Shown here in pieces: positions 8,494 to 17,245 of a stretch of DNA of 64,000 nt (position 1 is the first letter of the stretch; the number at the start of each line of letters is the position of its first letter). A model generated the notes under the pieces. It ran no database searches. It had not been told where the DNA came from and saw nothing but the letters and a program-made list of their open reading frames with translations. The translations under genes and the position numbers were made by a program. The DNA is from Chryseobacterium ginsenosidimutans (GTDB lineage Bacteria; Bacteroidota; Bacteroidia; Flavobacteriales; Weeksellaceae), in assembly GCF_024807225.1 (NCBI RefSeq), contig NZ_JANUCO010000001.1:1116001-1180000 (forward strand). Reading direction: 5' to 3'.

Positions 8494-9210
8494 CTAATTT
8501 AAAATAAAATTTTTGGTTGGAACATTATCAAATACAATTCTCAGATTCTTTACGAATTTCTGTAATTCTGAAATAAAGGTTTCATTTTCAGTGGTTTCCC
8601 CGTAAGCGAAAAAGTTAGTTTCATTGATTCCAAAACCGATTTTGCTTAAAGTAAACATCACAAAATAAAGAAAATCAACCTCAGAATTGACATCAAGATT
8701 ATTGTATAAAATAATTTTTTTGTTATCTATTGCGAAAAACTCACATTGGTTGTGATAAAGATTAATGTGAATTTCTTTGTTATTTTTATGATTAATTGAA
8801 CTTAAAAACTTCTCTCCCGAAAAATTAAATTGAACAGGTATCGCCAATTCCTTGATTTTTTTATAAAAATTCTTCGGAAAAGTATAATAAAACTGAATCT
8901 TGAATTTTTCGTTGATAGAAAGCATCAATTCTTCTTTTTCCTTGTCGACAGGCGCATTGTAGGCAATTAAATCAAATCCCGTTTCATGCTCCGAAAATCC
9001 TTCAGGCATCAACGTAAAATGATTCAGCGCGGAAACTACATGAATTTCGTCAAATCTTTGTTTGATCAACACTTGATCCAGCTTATCCGCAATCAGATTT
9101 TCCGGAGATTCTTCATCCACGAAATAAGATTTTTCCTCCAGAATGCTCTTATTTTTCACAATCTGATAAATTAATCCGTCTTTGGTAAAAAGTAAATTAA
9201 GTACGTTCAT
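8494..9210 (-). CDS. DUF3822 family protein
   Basis: 238 residues, no signal peptide or membrane segment. It has the DUF3822 layout: N-terminal region with FTKDGLIYQIVKNKSIL, a central SALNHFTLMPEGF motif near 80, and a C-terminal half resembling the ASKHA fold of type IV pilus-assembly-like proteins (INLYHNQCEFFAI then a terminal FFAYGE). Function is unknown. Location just upstream of rsmD is conserved in the class. The gap to rsmD is 68 bases. A TAAATTTG box lies upstream at 9224-9231 on the same strand, overlapping the end of the Smr gene. Confidence 0.8.
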   Translation of the reverse strand: MNVLNLLFTKDGLIYQIVKNKSILEEKSYFVDEESPENLIADKLDQVLIKQRFDEIHVVSALNHFTLMPEGFSEHETGFDLIAYNAPVDKEKEELMLSINEKFKIQFYYTFPKNFYKKIKELAIPVQFNFSGEKFLSSINHKNNKEIHINLYHNQCEFFAIDNKKIILYNNLDVNSEVDFLYFVMFTLSKIGFGINETNFFAYGETTENETFISELQKFVKNLRIVFDNVPTKNFILN

Positions 9211-9223
9211 ATTTCAATTACTG

Positions 9224-9231
9224 CAAATTTA
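9224..9231 (-). promoter_or_regulatory. -7 box for DUF3822 gene
   Basis: Reverse complement TAAATTTG (TAnnTTTG), 14 bases upstream of the DUF3822 start and overlapping the Smr gene's stop codon; may give an internal start in the series. Confidence 0.4.
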
Positions 9232-9723
9232 GTGAAATTCTACCATTACCGCACCCGATTGATGGTGAAGTATTTCCTTATTATAAAAATCCAGATTCGT
9301 CTGGCTTTCCAAAACGTCAAAAACCATTCTCTGTAAAACGCCGTCGCCGATTCCATGCACGATTTCAAGCCTTTTCAGATTATTTTTTCTGCAAAAAGAA
9401 ATCACTTCCATCAATTTTTCTTTCTGAATAAAAAGTCTTTCAAAACTATCATAATCATGCGGATTATTGACTAAATTTTCAAAATGAAGATCCAATACCA
9501 ACTGGTTCTTGTGATGCTTTTTAGAAACCGTTTTCTTGGGTTCAGCCTTTTTTACGATTTTAATATTTTCATAAAACTCCGAAATTTTCGGAACTAATTT
9601 CTCTTTCTGATATTGATACGTAAATCCGTATTCATCTTTAAAAACCACAATATTCCCGTTAACCGAAGTCACAACTCCGCTCAAATCTTCATCTACGACA
9701 GAAACTTTATCACCTATCTTCAT
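9229..9723 (-). CDS. Smr/MutS-type domain protein
   Basis: 164 residues. An N-terminal SH3-like / DUF2027-type barrel (MKIGDKVSVVDEDLSGVV) is joined by a Lys-rich linker (about residues 60-72) to an Smr domain with LDLHFENL and the signature HGIGDGVL near residue 125. Smr domains of MutS2-like proteins cleave or bind branched nucleic acid or stalled ribosome mRNA; this small stand-alone form has no ATPase or MutS domains. Twelve bases separate it from the upstream phosphoesterase, so they are likely co-transcribed. Exact substrate is not predictable. Confidence 0.85.
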   Translation of the reverse strand: MKIGDKVSVVDEDLSGVVTSVNGNIVVFKDEYGFTYQYQKEKLVPKISEFYENIKIVKKAEPKKTVSKKHHKNQLVLDLHFENLVNNPHDYDSFERLFIQKEKLMEVISFCRKNNLKRLEIVHGIGDGVLQRMVFDVLESQTNLDFYNKEILHHQSGAVMVEFH

Positions 9724-9734
9724 TACTATAATTC

Positions 9735-10232
9735 TTAAACTCTCGGTCCCAACTCAATAATTTCCAAATCCTTAATCTCCTCACCCTCAATTACAAAACG
9801 CATCATCGTTCTCATTTTATGCCAACCTTGTTTTCCACAAGCTCCCGGATTCAGGTGAAGCAAATTATTTTTAGCATCAAACATCGCTTTCAAAATATGC
9901 GAATGCCCTGAAATAAATAATTTTGGGGCTTTTTCAGCGATTTCATTTTTTGCCAGCGGAGTATATTTTCCGGGATAACCGCCGATATGAATCATCAAAA
10001 CTTCCACCTTTTCACAGAAAAAACGAGTCACTTCAGGAAATTCAGAACGGATTTTTGCGTTATCGATATTTCCGTAAACTCCTTTTAATGGTTTGATTTT
10101 TTCAAGCTGTTCGATAACATCCATATTTCCGAAATCTCCGCAATGCCAAACTTCATCAGCTTGACCTGCATATTCTAAAATACGGTCATCTATATAAGAA
10201 TGAGAGTCGGAAAGGAGGAGGATTTTGGTCAT
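9735..10232 (-). CDS. YfcE/MJ0936-type metallophosphoesterase
   Basis: 165 residues, cytoplasmic. It carries the calcineurin-like metal motifs in order: LLSDSH (residue 6-11), CGDFGNMD (31-), GNID (55-), HIGG (82-), and SGHSH (108-112). Family members hydrolyse phosphodiesters with two bound divalent metals; the natural substrate is open. Its ATG overlaps the stop of the upstream hypothetical gene by one base (TAATG), so translation is probably coupled. Confidence 0.88.
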   Translation of the reverse strand: MTKILLLSDSHSYIDDRILEYAGQADEVWHCGDFGNMDVIEQLEKIKPLKGVYGNIDNAKIRSEFPEVTRFFCEKVEVLMIHIGGYPGKYTPLAKNEIAEKAPKLFISGHSHILKAMFDAKNNLLHLNPGACGKQGWHKMRTMMRFVIEGEEIKDLEIIELGPRV

Positions 10233-10681
10233 TATCTAAAAGTTCTTTCAGTGATATTTTCGTTGTATTTATCCTTGAAAATTTGTACTCTGTCAGAATT
10301 CAGTTCACCATTATTATTAATTACTCTTTCTTTCAACAGCCATTTAATCAATTTTTCCATTCCTTTTCTGGAATTCATAAAGTTGGAAATTTTTGAAATG
10401 TCTGTGGTTTCTACTTTTACTTTTTCAGTGAGGAAATTAAGGATAAAATAATCGTCCTCCATATATTTTGGCGTTTCGTTATCCATGTATTTATACATCA
10501 AAATTTCCTCGTCATCTTTCATCGTATAGAATGAATATTGAAAAACATTGATTTTTTCTGCTTTCAAAATTTGTTTTCCGTCAAGCAAAACTTTATCATC
10601 TTTAATTGCAACTTCCTGAGCGAAATAAGTAGAAAAAGAAGCTACAAGTAAAAAGAAAGTCATTAATTTTTTTGTTCTCAT
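10232..10681 (-). CDS. Small exported protein of unknown function
   Basis: 149 residues with a signal peptide (MRTKKLMTFFLLVASFSTYFAQ). The mature part begins EVAIKDDKVLLDGK, an N-terminal pattern seen in many flavobacterial periplasmic proteins, and is otherwise charged with no recognised motif. It precedes the YfcE-like gene with a one-base overlap, so the pair may be functionally linked, though I cannot say how. A TATCTTTG box at 10704-10711 (minus) sits just upstream. Confidence 0.75.
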   Translation of the reverse strand: MRTKKLMTFFLLVASFSTYFAQEVAIKDDKVLLDGKQILKAEKINVFQYSFYTMKDDEEILMYKYMDNETPKYMEDDYFILNFLTEKVKVETTDISKISNFMNSRKGMEKLIKWLLKERVINNNGELNSDRVQIFKDKYNENITERTFR

Positions 10682-10703
10682 TTTTTTAGTGTCTAATTTT
10701 TTA

Positions 10704-10711
10704 CAAAGATA
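10704..10711 (-). promoter_or_regulatory. -7 box for exported protein gene
   Basis: Reverse complement TATCTTTG (TAnnTTTG), 23 bases before the ATG at 10681. Confidence 0.5.
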
Positions 10712-10833
10712 GTTTTTGAAATTATTTTTTGTTAAGATATTATAATGAAAATTAAAATCTTTTTTATTTTAAATCATTAACGTAAGATTCTTCATTGACT
10801 TTTGCGATTCAATAAAAGCTTATTAATATTTAT

Positions 10834-10841
10834 TAAATTTG
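10834..10841 (+). promoter_or_regulatory. -7 box for serine hydrolase
   Basis: TAAATTTG (TAnnTTTG), 15 bases before the ATG at 10856. It overlaps the 5' part of a longer reading frame from 10802, arguing for the later start. Confidence 0.5.
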
Positions 10842-10855
10842 AAAAAATTAAAAAA

Positions 10856-12400
10856 ATGAAGCAAAGACTTTCTTTTTTCCTTCTTCTTTTGGCTGTAGGT
10901 ATTTTTAATGCGCAGGTTGAAGAGAAAAAACTGGACGAATTGATCCAAAATACATTAAAAACTTTCGACGTTCCGGGAATGTCTGTCGGAATCATCAAAG
11001 ACGGAAAAGTTATTTATTCAAAAGGGTTTGGAGTTCGTTCTTTAACTTCAAAACAACCGATGGATGACAATACATTGGTGGGAATTGCCTCCAATTCTAA
11101 AGGTTTTACCTGTACAGCATTAGCGATTTTGGCAGACGAAGGAAAACTGAATTGGAATGATAACGTTTCAAAATATATTCCTGAATTTCAAATGTATGAT
11201 CCGTATGTTTCTCAAAATGTTACGATTAAAGATTTAGTAACACACAGAGCAGGATTAGGTTTGGGACAGGGAGATTTGATGTTTTTTCCAGAAGGCGGAA
11301 ATCTTACGGTGAATGATATTGTTCACAACGTACGATATTTAAAGCCGGAAAACCCTTTCAGAACGACGTTGGATTACAATAATATCATGTTCATCATTGC
11401 CGGAGAAGTGATCCACAGAGTTTCGGGAATGACTTGGGCAGAATTTATCGAGCAAAGAATTATGAAACCTGTCGGAATGACTTCAAGTTTCGGAAGCTAC
11501 AACAGAGCAAAAGCAGTTGCCAATAAAATCGACGCACACGCTCCGGTTGACGGAAAAGCGATTGCAGTTCCTCACGACTGGAATGAAACGGCAAATGCAG
11601 CCGGTGGAATTATGAGTAACATCAAAGACATGACAACCTGGGCAGAATTCTTGTTGAATAATTTTACGACAAAAGACGGCAAAAAATTGGTTTCAGATAA
11701 AAATGTACAACAGCTTTGGAGCTTACAGATTCCAAGTGGTGTGGCGGCGAAAAATCCTTATGATACGAGCTTTTACGGATACGGAATGGGTTGGTTTTTA
11801 AGTGATGTTAAAGGTCACAAACAAATTCAACACACAGGAGGATTGATCGGAACAGTCACTCAATTTACATTAATTCCGGATATGAAATTAGGAATTGTAG
11901 TGCTTACAAATCAGCAATCCGGTGCGGCTTTCAATACGATTACAAATACCGTTAAAGATTCTTATTTGGGCATTGAAGACAGAAACTGGTTGAAAAATTA
12001 CGGCGAAAGAATGAAGAAAAATGATGAATTTTTTGAAAAGCAGAAAAAAGAAGCTTTTGCAAAATCTGATGCTTTCAAGAAAGATAAAAATCTTCAGCCA
12101 AAATCAGAACAATTTGTTGGAACTTACAACGACAAATGGTTTGGAGACGTAGAAATAGCTCAACAAGGAAATACATATAGAATTTCATGTAAAAATTCGC
12201 CAAGACTGAAAGGCGAACTGCTGCCTTTTTCAAATAATTCTTTCATCATCAAATGGGACGACAGAAGCTATGATGCCGATGTATACATTATTTTTGATTA
12301 TGATGAAACAGGAAAAGCTCAGTCGGTAAAACTAAAACCGATTTCTGATGTGACGGATTTCAGTTTTGATTTTGATGATCTGGATCTGAAAAGAAAATAA
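10856..12400 (+). CDS. Beta-lactamase-fold serine hydrolase, exported
   Basis: 514 residues with a signal peptide (MKQRLSFFLLLLAVGIFNAQ). Catalytic motifs of class C beta-lactamase / D-aminopeptidase-like enzymes are visible: SxxK as SNSK near residue 79, YxN as YNN near 173, and HTGG near 326. The catalytic domain is followed from about residue 415 by a beta-rich C-terminal domain (FVGTYNDKWFGDVEI) of the DUF3471 type. Such proteins are peptidases or esterases and need not confer drug resistance. The frame extends upstream to 10802, but the signal peptide and promoter box place the start at 10856. Followed by a good terminator. Confidence 0.88.
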   Translation: MKQRLSFFLLLLAVGIFNAQVEEKKLDELIQNTLKTFDVPGMSVGIIKDGKVIYSKGFGVRSLTSKQPMDDNTLVGIASNSKGFTCTALAILADEGKLNWNDNVSKYIPEFQMYDPYVSQNVTIKDLVTHRAGLGLGQGDLMFFPEGGNLTVNDIVHNVRYLKPENPFRTTLDYNNIMFIIAGEVIHRVSGMTWAEFIEQRIMKPVGMTSSFGSYNRAKAVANKIDAHAPVDGKAIAVPHDWNETANAAGGIMSNIKDMTTWAEFLLNNFTTKDGKKLVSDKNVQQLWSLQIPSGVAAKNPYDTSFYGYGMGWFLSDVKGHKQIQHTGGLIGTVTQFTLIPDMKLGIVVLTNQQSGAAFNTITNTVKDSYLGIEDRNWLKNYGERMKKNDEFFEKQKKEAFAKSDAFKKDKNLQPKSEQFVGTYNDKWFGDVEIAQQGNTYRISCKNSPRLKGELLPFSNNSFIIKWDDRSYDADVYIIFDYDETGKAQSVKLKPISDVTDFSFDFDDLDLKRK

Positions 12401-12405
12401 AATGA

Positions 12406-12436
12406 AAAGCTTCAACTTTTGTTGGAGCTTTTTTTA
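12406..12436. terminator. Terminator after serine hydrolase
   Basis: 11-bp stem with one G-U pair (12406-12416 / 12421-12431), 4-base loop, then a T run; core GCTTCAAC resembles the terminator at 2513. Confidence 0.8.
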
Positions 12437-12463
12437 TGCAAAAAAAATAATAAAGAATTTTTT

Positions 12464-12940
12464 CTAAATCTTCCCGGGTTCGTAAAAGAACATCAGCTTT
12501 TTATTGGCACCGTCAAATTCCGACCACGAATCGCAATCGATCTCAAAACCTGCGACTCCGCAAGTGGGAAAATGAAAAATATCATCAGAAATGGAATTTG
12601 CAAAATTAGAAATTCCATTATTATGAGAAAAGAAAGCAACCGCATCGTGGCTGTCATCCAGATCGTAGATTACAGATTCAAAATTCCTTTCCGACGGGTT
12701 GTAAAGTTTTTCGTTGGTAATGAAAGTTAAATTGTACGTCTGATTGAAAATTTTACACGTATTCAAGGCACGAACCGCCGGACTCGACACAAAATAATCG
12801 ATAGGAATACTATTGTCTTTCATAAATCTTGACATACGCATGGCATCTTCTAAACCTTTGTCTGCCAATGGTCTATCGAAGTCCTCTGTTTCTTCTGGCC
12901 AGTCGCTTTTTGCATGTCTTACGAGGATGAGTTTCTTCAT
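12464..12940 (-). CDS. SixA-like histidine phosphatase
   Basis: 158 residues starting MKKLILVRHAKSDW. The RHAKS motif holds the phospho-accepting His of the histidine phosphatase superfamily; SSPAVRA near residue 55 and the later SHNNGIS (second catalytic His) complete the set. SixA proteins remove phosphate from His residues of phosphorelay proteins, but small family members also act on other substrates. The frame is open up to 13063, but that extension is AT-rich non-family sequence and overlaps ruvX regulatory DNA, so I take 12940. Convergent with the serine hydrolase, with a terminator between. Confidence 0.85.
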   Translation of the reverse strand: MKKLILVRHAKSDWPEETEDFDRPLADKGLEDAMRMSRFMKDNSIPIDYFVSSPAVRALNTCKIFNQTYNLTFITNEKLYNPSERNFESVIYDLDDSHDAVAFFSHNNGISNFANSISDDIFHFPTCGVAGFEIDCDSWSEFDGANKKLMFFYEPGKI

Positions 12941-13039
12941 GTTTTCGCTTTTTGGAAGATTAAAATTATAAAAAAAATAACGGAATAAAACATGATTTAT
13001 AAAAAAAACTGTGTATGAGATAAAATCATTAAAATTTAC

Positions 13040-13047
13040 TAAATTTG
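13040..13047 (+). promoter_or_regulatory. -7 box for ruvX-def
   Basis: TAAATTTG (TAnnTTTG) only 7 bases before the ATG at 13055; the mRNA would have almost no leader. Confidence 0.5.
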
Positions 13048-13054
13048 CAAACTT

Positions 13055-13471
13055 ATGGGACAAATCCTTGCAATAGACTATGGAAAGGCGCGTTGTGGCA
13101 TTGCTGCGACGGATGATATGCAGATTATTGCAAGCGGGCTGGATACAATTCTGACTCCTGTTTTAATCGAATTTTTAAAAAAATATTTCGGCGAAAACAG
13201 AGTAGATGAAGTGGTAGTCGGACTTCCTGTAGATTTGAAAGGAAATCTTTCAGCAGTAGAAACGGATATTTTAAAATTTATAGAAATTTTTCAAAAAGAA
13301 TTTCCAACGATTAAAGTTAACCGTCTCGACGAAAGATTTACCTCTAAAATGGCTTCGTTTTTTATTTCTCAAAGCGGAAAAAGTAAAAAACAGAGACAGG
13401 AGAAAGGATTAATAGATAAAGTAAGTGCAACCATCATATTGCAGAATTTTTTAGAACAAAGAACAAGATGA
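13055..13471 (+). CDS. ruvX: Holliday junction resolvase / pre-16S rRNA nuclease YqgF
   Basis: 138 residues. MGQILAIDYGKARCGIA carries the RNase H-fold catalytic Asp in IDYG, VVVGLPVDLKG near 66 is the second motif, and LDERFTSKMA near 98 the conserved DERxT signature. The family processes pre-16S rRNA and has been proposed to resolve Holliday junctions. Its stop codon overlaps the ATG of def (ATGA), indicating translational coupling. Confidence 0.93.
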   Translation: MGQILAIDYGKARCGIAATDDMQIIASGLDTILTPVLIEFLKKYFGENRVDEVVVGLPVDLKGNLSAVETDILKFIEIFQKEFPTIKVNRLDERFTSKMASFFISQSGKSKKQRQEKGLIDKVSATIILQNFLEQRTR

Positions 13472-14040
13472 TATTACCGATAAGAGCCTTTGGTGACCCC
13501 GTTTTAAGAAAAGTAAGCAAGGATATCGATAAAGATTATCCTGAGCTACAAGAGTTGATAGAAAACATGTTCGACACGATGTACAGTGCAAATGGAATAG
13601 GATTGGCTGCACCTCAGATCGGACTGGATATTCGTATATTTATAATAGATGTTTCTCCTCTTGCCGAGGATGAAGATTATGAAGATATCAAGGATGAATT
13701 GGTAGATTTCAAAAAAGTTTTCATTAATGCTACCATTCTTGAAGAATCCGGTGAAGAATGGAAATTCAACGAAGGATGTCTTTCTATTCCGGACGTGAGA
13801 GAAGATGTGAAGAGAAAGGGAACGATCGTAATTGAATATTATGACGAAAATTTTGTGAAACATACAGAAACTTTTTCCGATATTAGAGCCCGCGTAATTC
13901 AGCATGAATATGATCATATTGAAGGAATTTTGTTTACCGACCATTTAAGTGCCTTAAAAAAGAAGCTTGTAAAGGGAAAATTAACAAAAATTACTCAGGG
14001 TGACGTAAGCATTAGTTACAAAATGAGGTTTCCAAAATAG
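13468..14040 (+). CDS. def: Peptide deformylase
   Basis: 190 residues. All three family motifs are present: GIGLAAPQIG near residue 43, EGCLSIP near 106 (metal-ligand Cys), and QHEYDHIEG near 148 (two His ligands and catalytic Glu). Removes the N-formyl group from nascent proteins using Fe2+. The insert EDEDYEDIKDELVDF between motifs 1 and 2 is the usual Bacteroidetes loop. Overlaps ruvX by four bases; followed by a DUF5606 gene, a typical neighbour. Confidence 0.96.
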   Translation: MILPIRAFGDPVLRKVSKDIDKDYPELQELIENMFDTMYSANGIGLAAPQIGLDIRIFIIDVSPLAEDEDYEDIKDELVDFKKVFINATILEESGEEWKFNEGCLSIPDVREDVKRKGTIVIEYYDENFVKHTETFSDIRARVIQHEYDHIEGILFTDHLSALKKKLVKGKLTKITQGDVSISYKMRFPK

Positions 14041-14119
14041 TTTGAATTAATTAAAATAAGAAAAATAATAAAGCGCAAAAGGCCTAAAACCGATTGCAGA
14101 ACTTACAAAAAATAAAATT

Positions 14120-14686
14120 ATGCTGTTAGAAAAAATAATTTCAATTTCTGGTAAACCAGGACTTTTCAAATTAGTTTCTCAATTAAGAAACGGATTTATT
14201 ATTGAAGATGTTACGTCTAAGAAAAAAATTAGCATCGGAAATTCTAGTCAAGTAAGTTTGTTAGACAACATTGCGATGTTTACATTTGATAAAGAAGTTC
14301 CTTTGTTCGAAGTTTTTGAAAATATTGCTAAAAACTACGAGTACAAAGAAGCGATTGCTCACAAATCTACTGATGCTGAATTGAAAGAATTCATGACGGC
14401 TTCTCTTCCAAACTACGATACAGAAAGAGTGTATGCTTCTGATATCAAGAAATTGGCTCAATGGTACAACATTCTTCACAAAGCGGGATACATTACTCCT
14501 GAAAGTTTTGTAAAAGCTGAATCTGAAACGTTAGATCCGGCTCAGGAAGGAGAAGAAGTAACATTAACAGATAAGGAAGCTCCAAAAAAAGTAGCTCCTA
14601 AATCTGAAAAACCTGTTGCTCCTAAAGCAAAAGCTTCTTCTGGTGCAAAAGCAGCTACAAAAAGTACACACAGAAAAATGGGATAA
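14120..14686 (+). CDS. DUF5606 family protein
   Basis: 188 residues, no signal peptide. Starts MLLEKIISISGKPGLFKLVSQ with a compact N-terminal fold containing IEDVTSKKKISIG, followed by a helical region (about 75-130) and an Ala/Lys/Pro-rich disordered tail (ending THRKMG). The basic tail suggests RNA or ribosome contact, but this is inference. The gene follows def in many Bacteroidetes. Function unknown. A strong terminator lies after it. Confidence 0.8.
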   Translation: MLLEKIISISGKPGLFKLVSQLRNGFIIEDVTSKKKISIGNSSQVSLLDNIAMFTFDKEVPLFEVFENIAKNYEYKEAIAHKSTDAELKEFMTASLPNYDTERVYASDIKKLAQWYNILHKAGYITPESFVKAESETLDPAQEGEEVTLTDKEAPKKVAPKSEKPVAPKAKASSGAKAATKSTHRKMG

Positions 14687-14710
14687 TTCATTTATTTGAA
14701 TTAAAAATAT

Positions 14711-14747
14711 AAACCTTGTTGAGATTTTTCTTGACAAGGTTTTTTGT
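14711..14747 (+). terminator. Terminator after DUF5606
   Basis: Stem AAACCTTGT (14711-14719) / ACAAGGTTT (14734-14742), 14-base loop, followed by T-rich sequence. Confidence 0.75.
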
Positions 14748-14800
14748 TTTTAAAAAATAGAACTTAACTTTATACAGAATTTAATTTCTCCCTATTTTAA

Positions 14801-15499
14801 ATGAAATATTTTACAATTATAATTGTGTTTCTTTATCAATTTTCATTTGGTCAGAATAATGATATTGAGATCAAAATACTTAATGATACAATTAAAAATC
14901 TCTCTACTACTGAATATAACAGTGTTTGCTATAGTTTGACAAATAATTCAGATCATTACTATTATTTTATTCTTGATGATTCGGGGTTTAATTCGGGAGA
15001 AAATAATGCAGTTGATGCACCGTACGTCGGTCTTTTGGATTATAGAGTTTTTGAAAAAGATTCTTTAATGCAACCTCTATATGGTAATTATGATTCTAGG
15101 GAACTTCCAAATTTTAGAACTCTCATTTCAAAGAAAGACAGTAGAGATTTTAAAAAGAAATACAAGTATACTAAAAGGAATGATCTAAGAGATATTAATA
15201 TTTCTTATTGGATTTTAAAAAATACCTTTTTATTAGCTCCGAAAAGCAGTAAGAAATTTTGTGCAAAAATTATTTTTCCGCATTATTATGCTCCCTCAGA
15301 CAATAGAACAATAGTATATGATATGAAAAATAATGGAGAATATTATTTTCAAATATTCCTACAGAATCCCGAAGATATTGTCGATCAATATTTCGTAATA
15401 CCTGATGCTAAATATAAGGATGCTAAGATTTTTAGAGGAATAATTTATTCAAATAAAGTACCTTTACTGTATAATGTTAATGAAAATGCTACCCAATAA
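14801..15499 (+). CDS. Exported protein of unknown function
   Basis: 232 residues with a signal peptide (MKYFTIIIVFLYQFSFGQ). The mature part is rich in Asp, Asn and Tyr, has two widely spaced Cys, and shows beta-strand-like stretches such as YSLTNNSDHYYYFIL near residue 45 that recall immunoglobulin-like domains. I recognise no family. Base composition is more AT-rich than the surrounding housekeeping genes, so it may be an accessory gene. It sits 16 bases upstream of mazG. Confidence 0.65.
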   Translation: MKYFTIIIVFLYQFSFGQNNDIEIKILNDTIKNLSTTEYNSVCYSLTNNSDHYYYFILDDSGFNSGENNAVDAPYVGLLDYRVFEKDSLMQPLYGNYDSRELPNFRTLISKKDSRDFKKKYKYTKRNDLRDINISYWILKNTFLLAPKSSKKFCAKIIFPHYYAPSDNRTIVYDMKNNGEYYFQIFLQNPEDIVDQYFVIPDAKYKDAKIFRGIIYSNKVPLLYNVNENATQ

Positions 15500-15515
15500 G
15501 TAAAAATAAAAATTA

Positions 15516-16290
15516 ATGAATACCAGACAGGAAAAACTAGAAGCTTTCGGAAGATTATTGGATATTATGGACGATTTGCGCGAAAAATGTCCGTGGGATC
15601 AAAAACAGACACTGGAATCGCTTCGCCATTTAACGTTGGAAGAAACTTATGAACTTTCCGATGCTATTTTGCAGGGAGATTTGCAGGAAATTAAAAAAGA
15701 ATTGGGTGATGTTCTGCTTCATTTGGTTTTTTATGCGAAAATCGGTTCAGAAAAAGAAAGTTTTGATATTGCGGATGTTATTAATTCTTTGAATGAAAAA
15801 TTAATTTTCCGTCATCCACATATTTACGGCGATACAACGGTGAAAGATGAAGAAGAAGTAAAGCAGAATTGGGAAAAATTAAAATTAAAAGAAGGAAATA
15901 AATCCATTTTGGGAGGTGTTCCGAAAAGTCTTCCGAGTTTGGTGAAAGCGTATAGAATTCAGGATAAAGTAAAAGGAATTGGTTTTGAATTTCACGATGC
16001 AGAAGATGCCTGGAAAAAAGTGGATGAAGAAATTCAGGAGTTTCATGCGGAAACAGAAACTTGATAAAAAAGAACAGGAATTGGGCGATGTATTTTTCTC
16101 ATTGATCAATTATGCCAGAATTTCAGGAATCAATCCGGATTCAGCGTTGGAAAGAACGAATTTAAAGTTTATTTCGAGATTCCAAAAGATGGAAGAGTTA
16201 GCTTTACATGATAATTTAAGTCTTGCCGATATGTCTTTGGAAGAAATGGACGTTCTTTGGGAAAAAGCTAAATTAATAAACAACAACTAA
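15516..16290 (+). CDS. mazG: Nucleoside triphosphate pyrophosphohydrolase MazG, frameshifted
   Basis: Hydrolyses NTPs to NMP and pyrophosphate (house-cleaning). Starts MNTRQEKLEAFGRLLDIMDD; the first MazG domain shows CPWDQKQT near residue 25 and LEETYELSDAI then ELGDVLLHLVFY. The frame breaks at 16055-16061 (AGAAACT for AGAACT), just before the second domain: without the extra A, ETELDKKEQELGDVFFSLINYA follows, the expected EExxExxD-type repeat. The corrected protein has 257 residues, normal. As written, the first frame stops at 16064. Its stop codon directly adjoins the ATG of the downstream lipoprotein gene. Confidence 0.88.
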
Positions 16291-17172
16291 ATGAAAATGA
16301 ATATTTTTTGTGCAGTAGCCTCACTTTTGCTGATCGGGTGCAATCCGAAAACCCAAAGTGAACAATCAACAGACGAAGCTTTGAAAGTGCAGTTTTCTCT
16401 GCCTAAAAAACTGAAAGAAGTGTCGGGAATTACTTTGTCTAAAGATAAAAATACGATCTGGACAATTGAAGATCAGGGAAATAAAAATGTTATTTACGGA
16501 TTGGATCAAAAAGGAAATCTTACCCATGATGTTTTGGTAGAAAATACCGAAAACAGAGACTGGGAAGACATTACGACAGATCCGCAGGGAAATATTTACA
16601 TCGGTGATTTTGGGAATAATGAGAATGACAGAAGAGATTTGGCTATTTTAAAAGTAGATTTAAAAGAGGCTTCTCAAAAATCAACAAAAGTGGTTCAGAC
16701 CACCAAATTTCATTATGAAGGACAGACAGAATTTCCGCCGAAAAAATCAAATTGGTTATATGACTGTGAAGCTTTCGTAGAAATGGATGGAAATTTCTAT
16801 CTCTTCACGAAAAACAGAAGCAAAGGTTTTGATGGTACTTTTTTAGTTTTCCAGATTCCAAATCAGGAAGGTGATTTTGAAGCGAAATTAATAGGTAAAC
16901 TAAAGCTTCCCGGCGGTTATAGTGACGCGGCTATCACTTCTGCAACAATCAACAGTACAAAAGACAAGATTGTTTTGCTTAATCATAAAAATATTCAGGT
17001 TCTTTCCGGATTTTCACCGAATGATTTTAGTAAAACAAAAATTCAGAAAATATCGTTGAATCATAATACGCAAAAAGAAGCGATTGTTTTTCTTAATGAT
17101 AAAACGCTTTTGATTGCCGATGAAAAGGATAAAAAATTAGGAGGAAATGTGTATCAGTTCAACTTAAAATAA
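16291..17172 (+). CDS. Lipoprotein with SdiA-regulated / beta-propeller-like fold
   Basis: 293 residues. The N-terminus MKMNIFCAVASLLLIGCNP has a lipobox (LIGC), so it is a probable lipoprotein. The body begins LPKKLKEVSGITLSKDKN and contains repeated strands with ENRDWEDIT, GNIYIGDFGNNE and NWLYDCEAFVEMDG, consistent with SdiA-regulated/beta-propeller proteins found in the Bacteroidetes envelope. The starting ATG directly follows mazG's stop. Ligand or partner unknown. Confidence 0.72.
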   Translation: MKMNIFCAVASLLLIGCNPKTQSEQSTDEALKVQFSLPKKLKEVSGITLSKDKNTIWTIEDQGNKNVIYGLDQKGNLTHDVLVENTENRDWEDITTDPQGNIYIGDFGNNENDRRDLAILKVDLKEASQKSTKVVQTTKFHYEGQTEFPPKKSNWLYDCEAFVEMDGNFYLFTKNRSKGFDGTFLVFQIPNQEGDFEAKLIGKLKLPGGYSDAAITSATINSTKDKIVLLNHKNIQVLSGFSPNDFSKTKIQKISLNHNTQKEAIVFLNDKTLLIADEKDKKLGGNVYQFNLK

Positions 17173-17179
17173 AAAAACA

Positions 17180-17212
17180 AAATCCGCAGAGAGAATTTCT
17201 GCGGATTTTTTT
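17180..17212. terminator. Bidirectional terminator
   Basis: Perfect 11-bp stem AAATCCGCAGA (17180-17190) / TCTGCGGATTT (17198-17208), 7-base loop, A-run left and T-run right, between convergent genes. Confidence 0.88.
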
Positions 17213-17245
17213 ATAGTGATGTGTGAAGTGTATTTGTTGTAAAGA

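Noticed and set aside
10856..12400. Beta-lactamase resistance gene
   Set aside because: The SxxK/YxN/HxG set and DUF3471-like tail are those of general serine hydrolases in Bacteroidetes; no evidence for a resistance role.
12419..12730. Open frame opposite the SixA-like gene
   Set aside because: Complement of conserved coding sequence; no independent support.
12464..13063. Long start for the SixA-like gene at 13063
   Set aside because: The extra 41 residues are AT-rich and overlap the ruvX promoter; the family N-terminus is MKKLILVRHAK at 12940.
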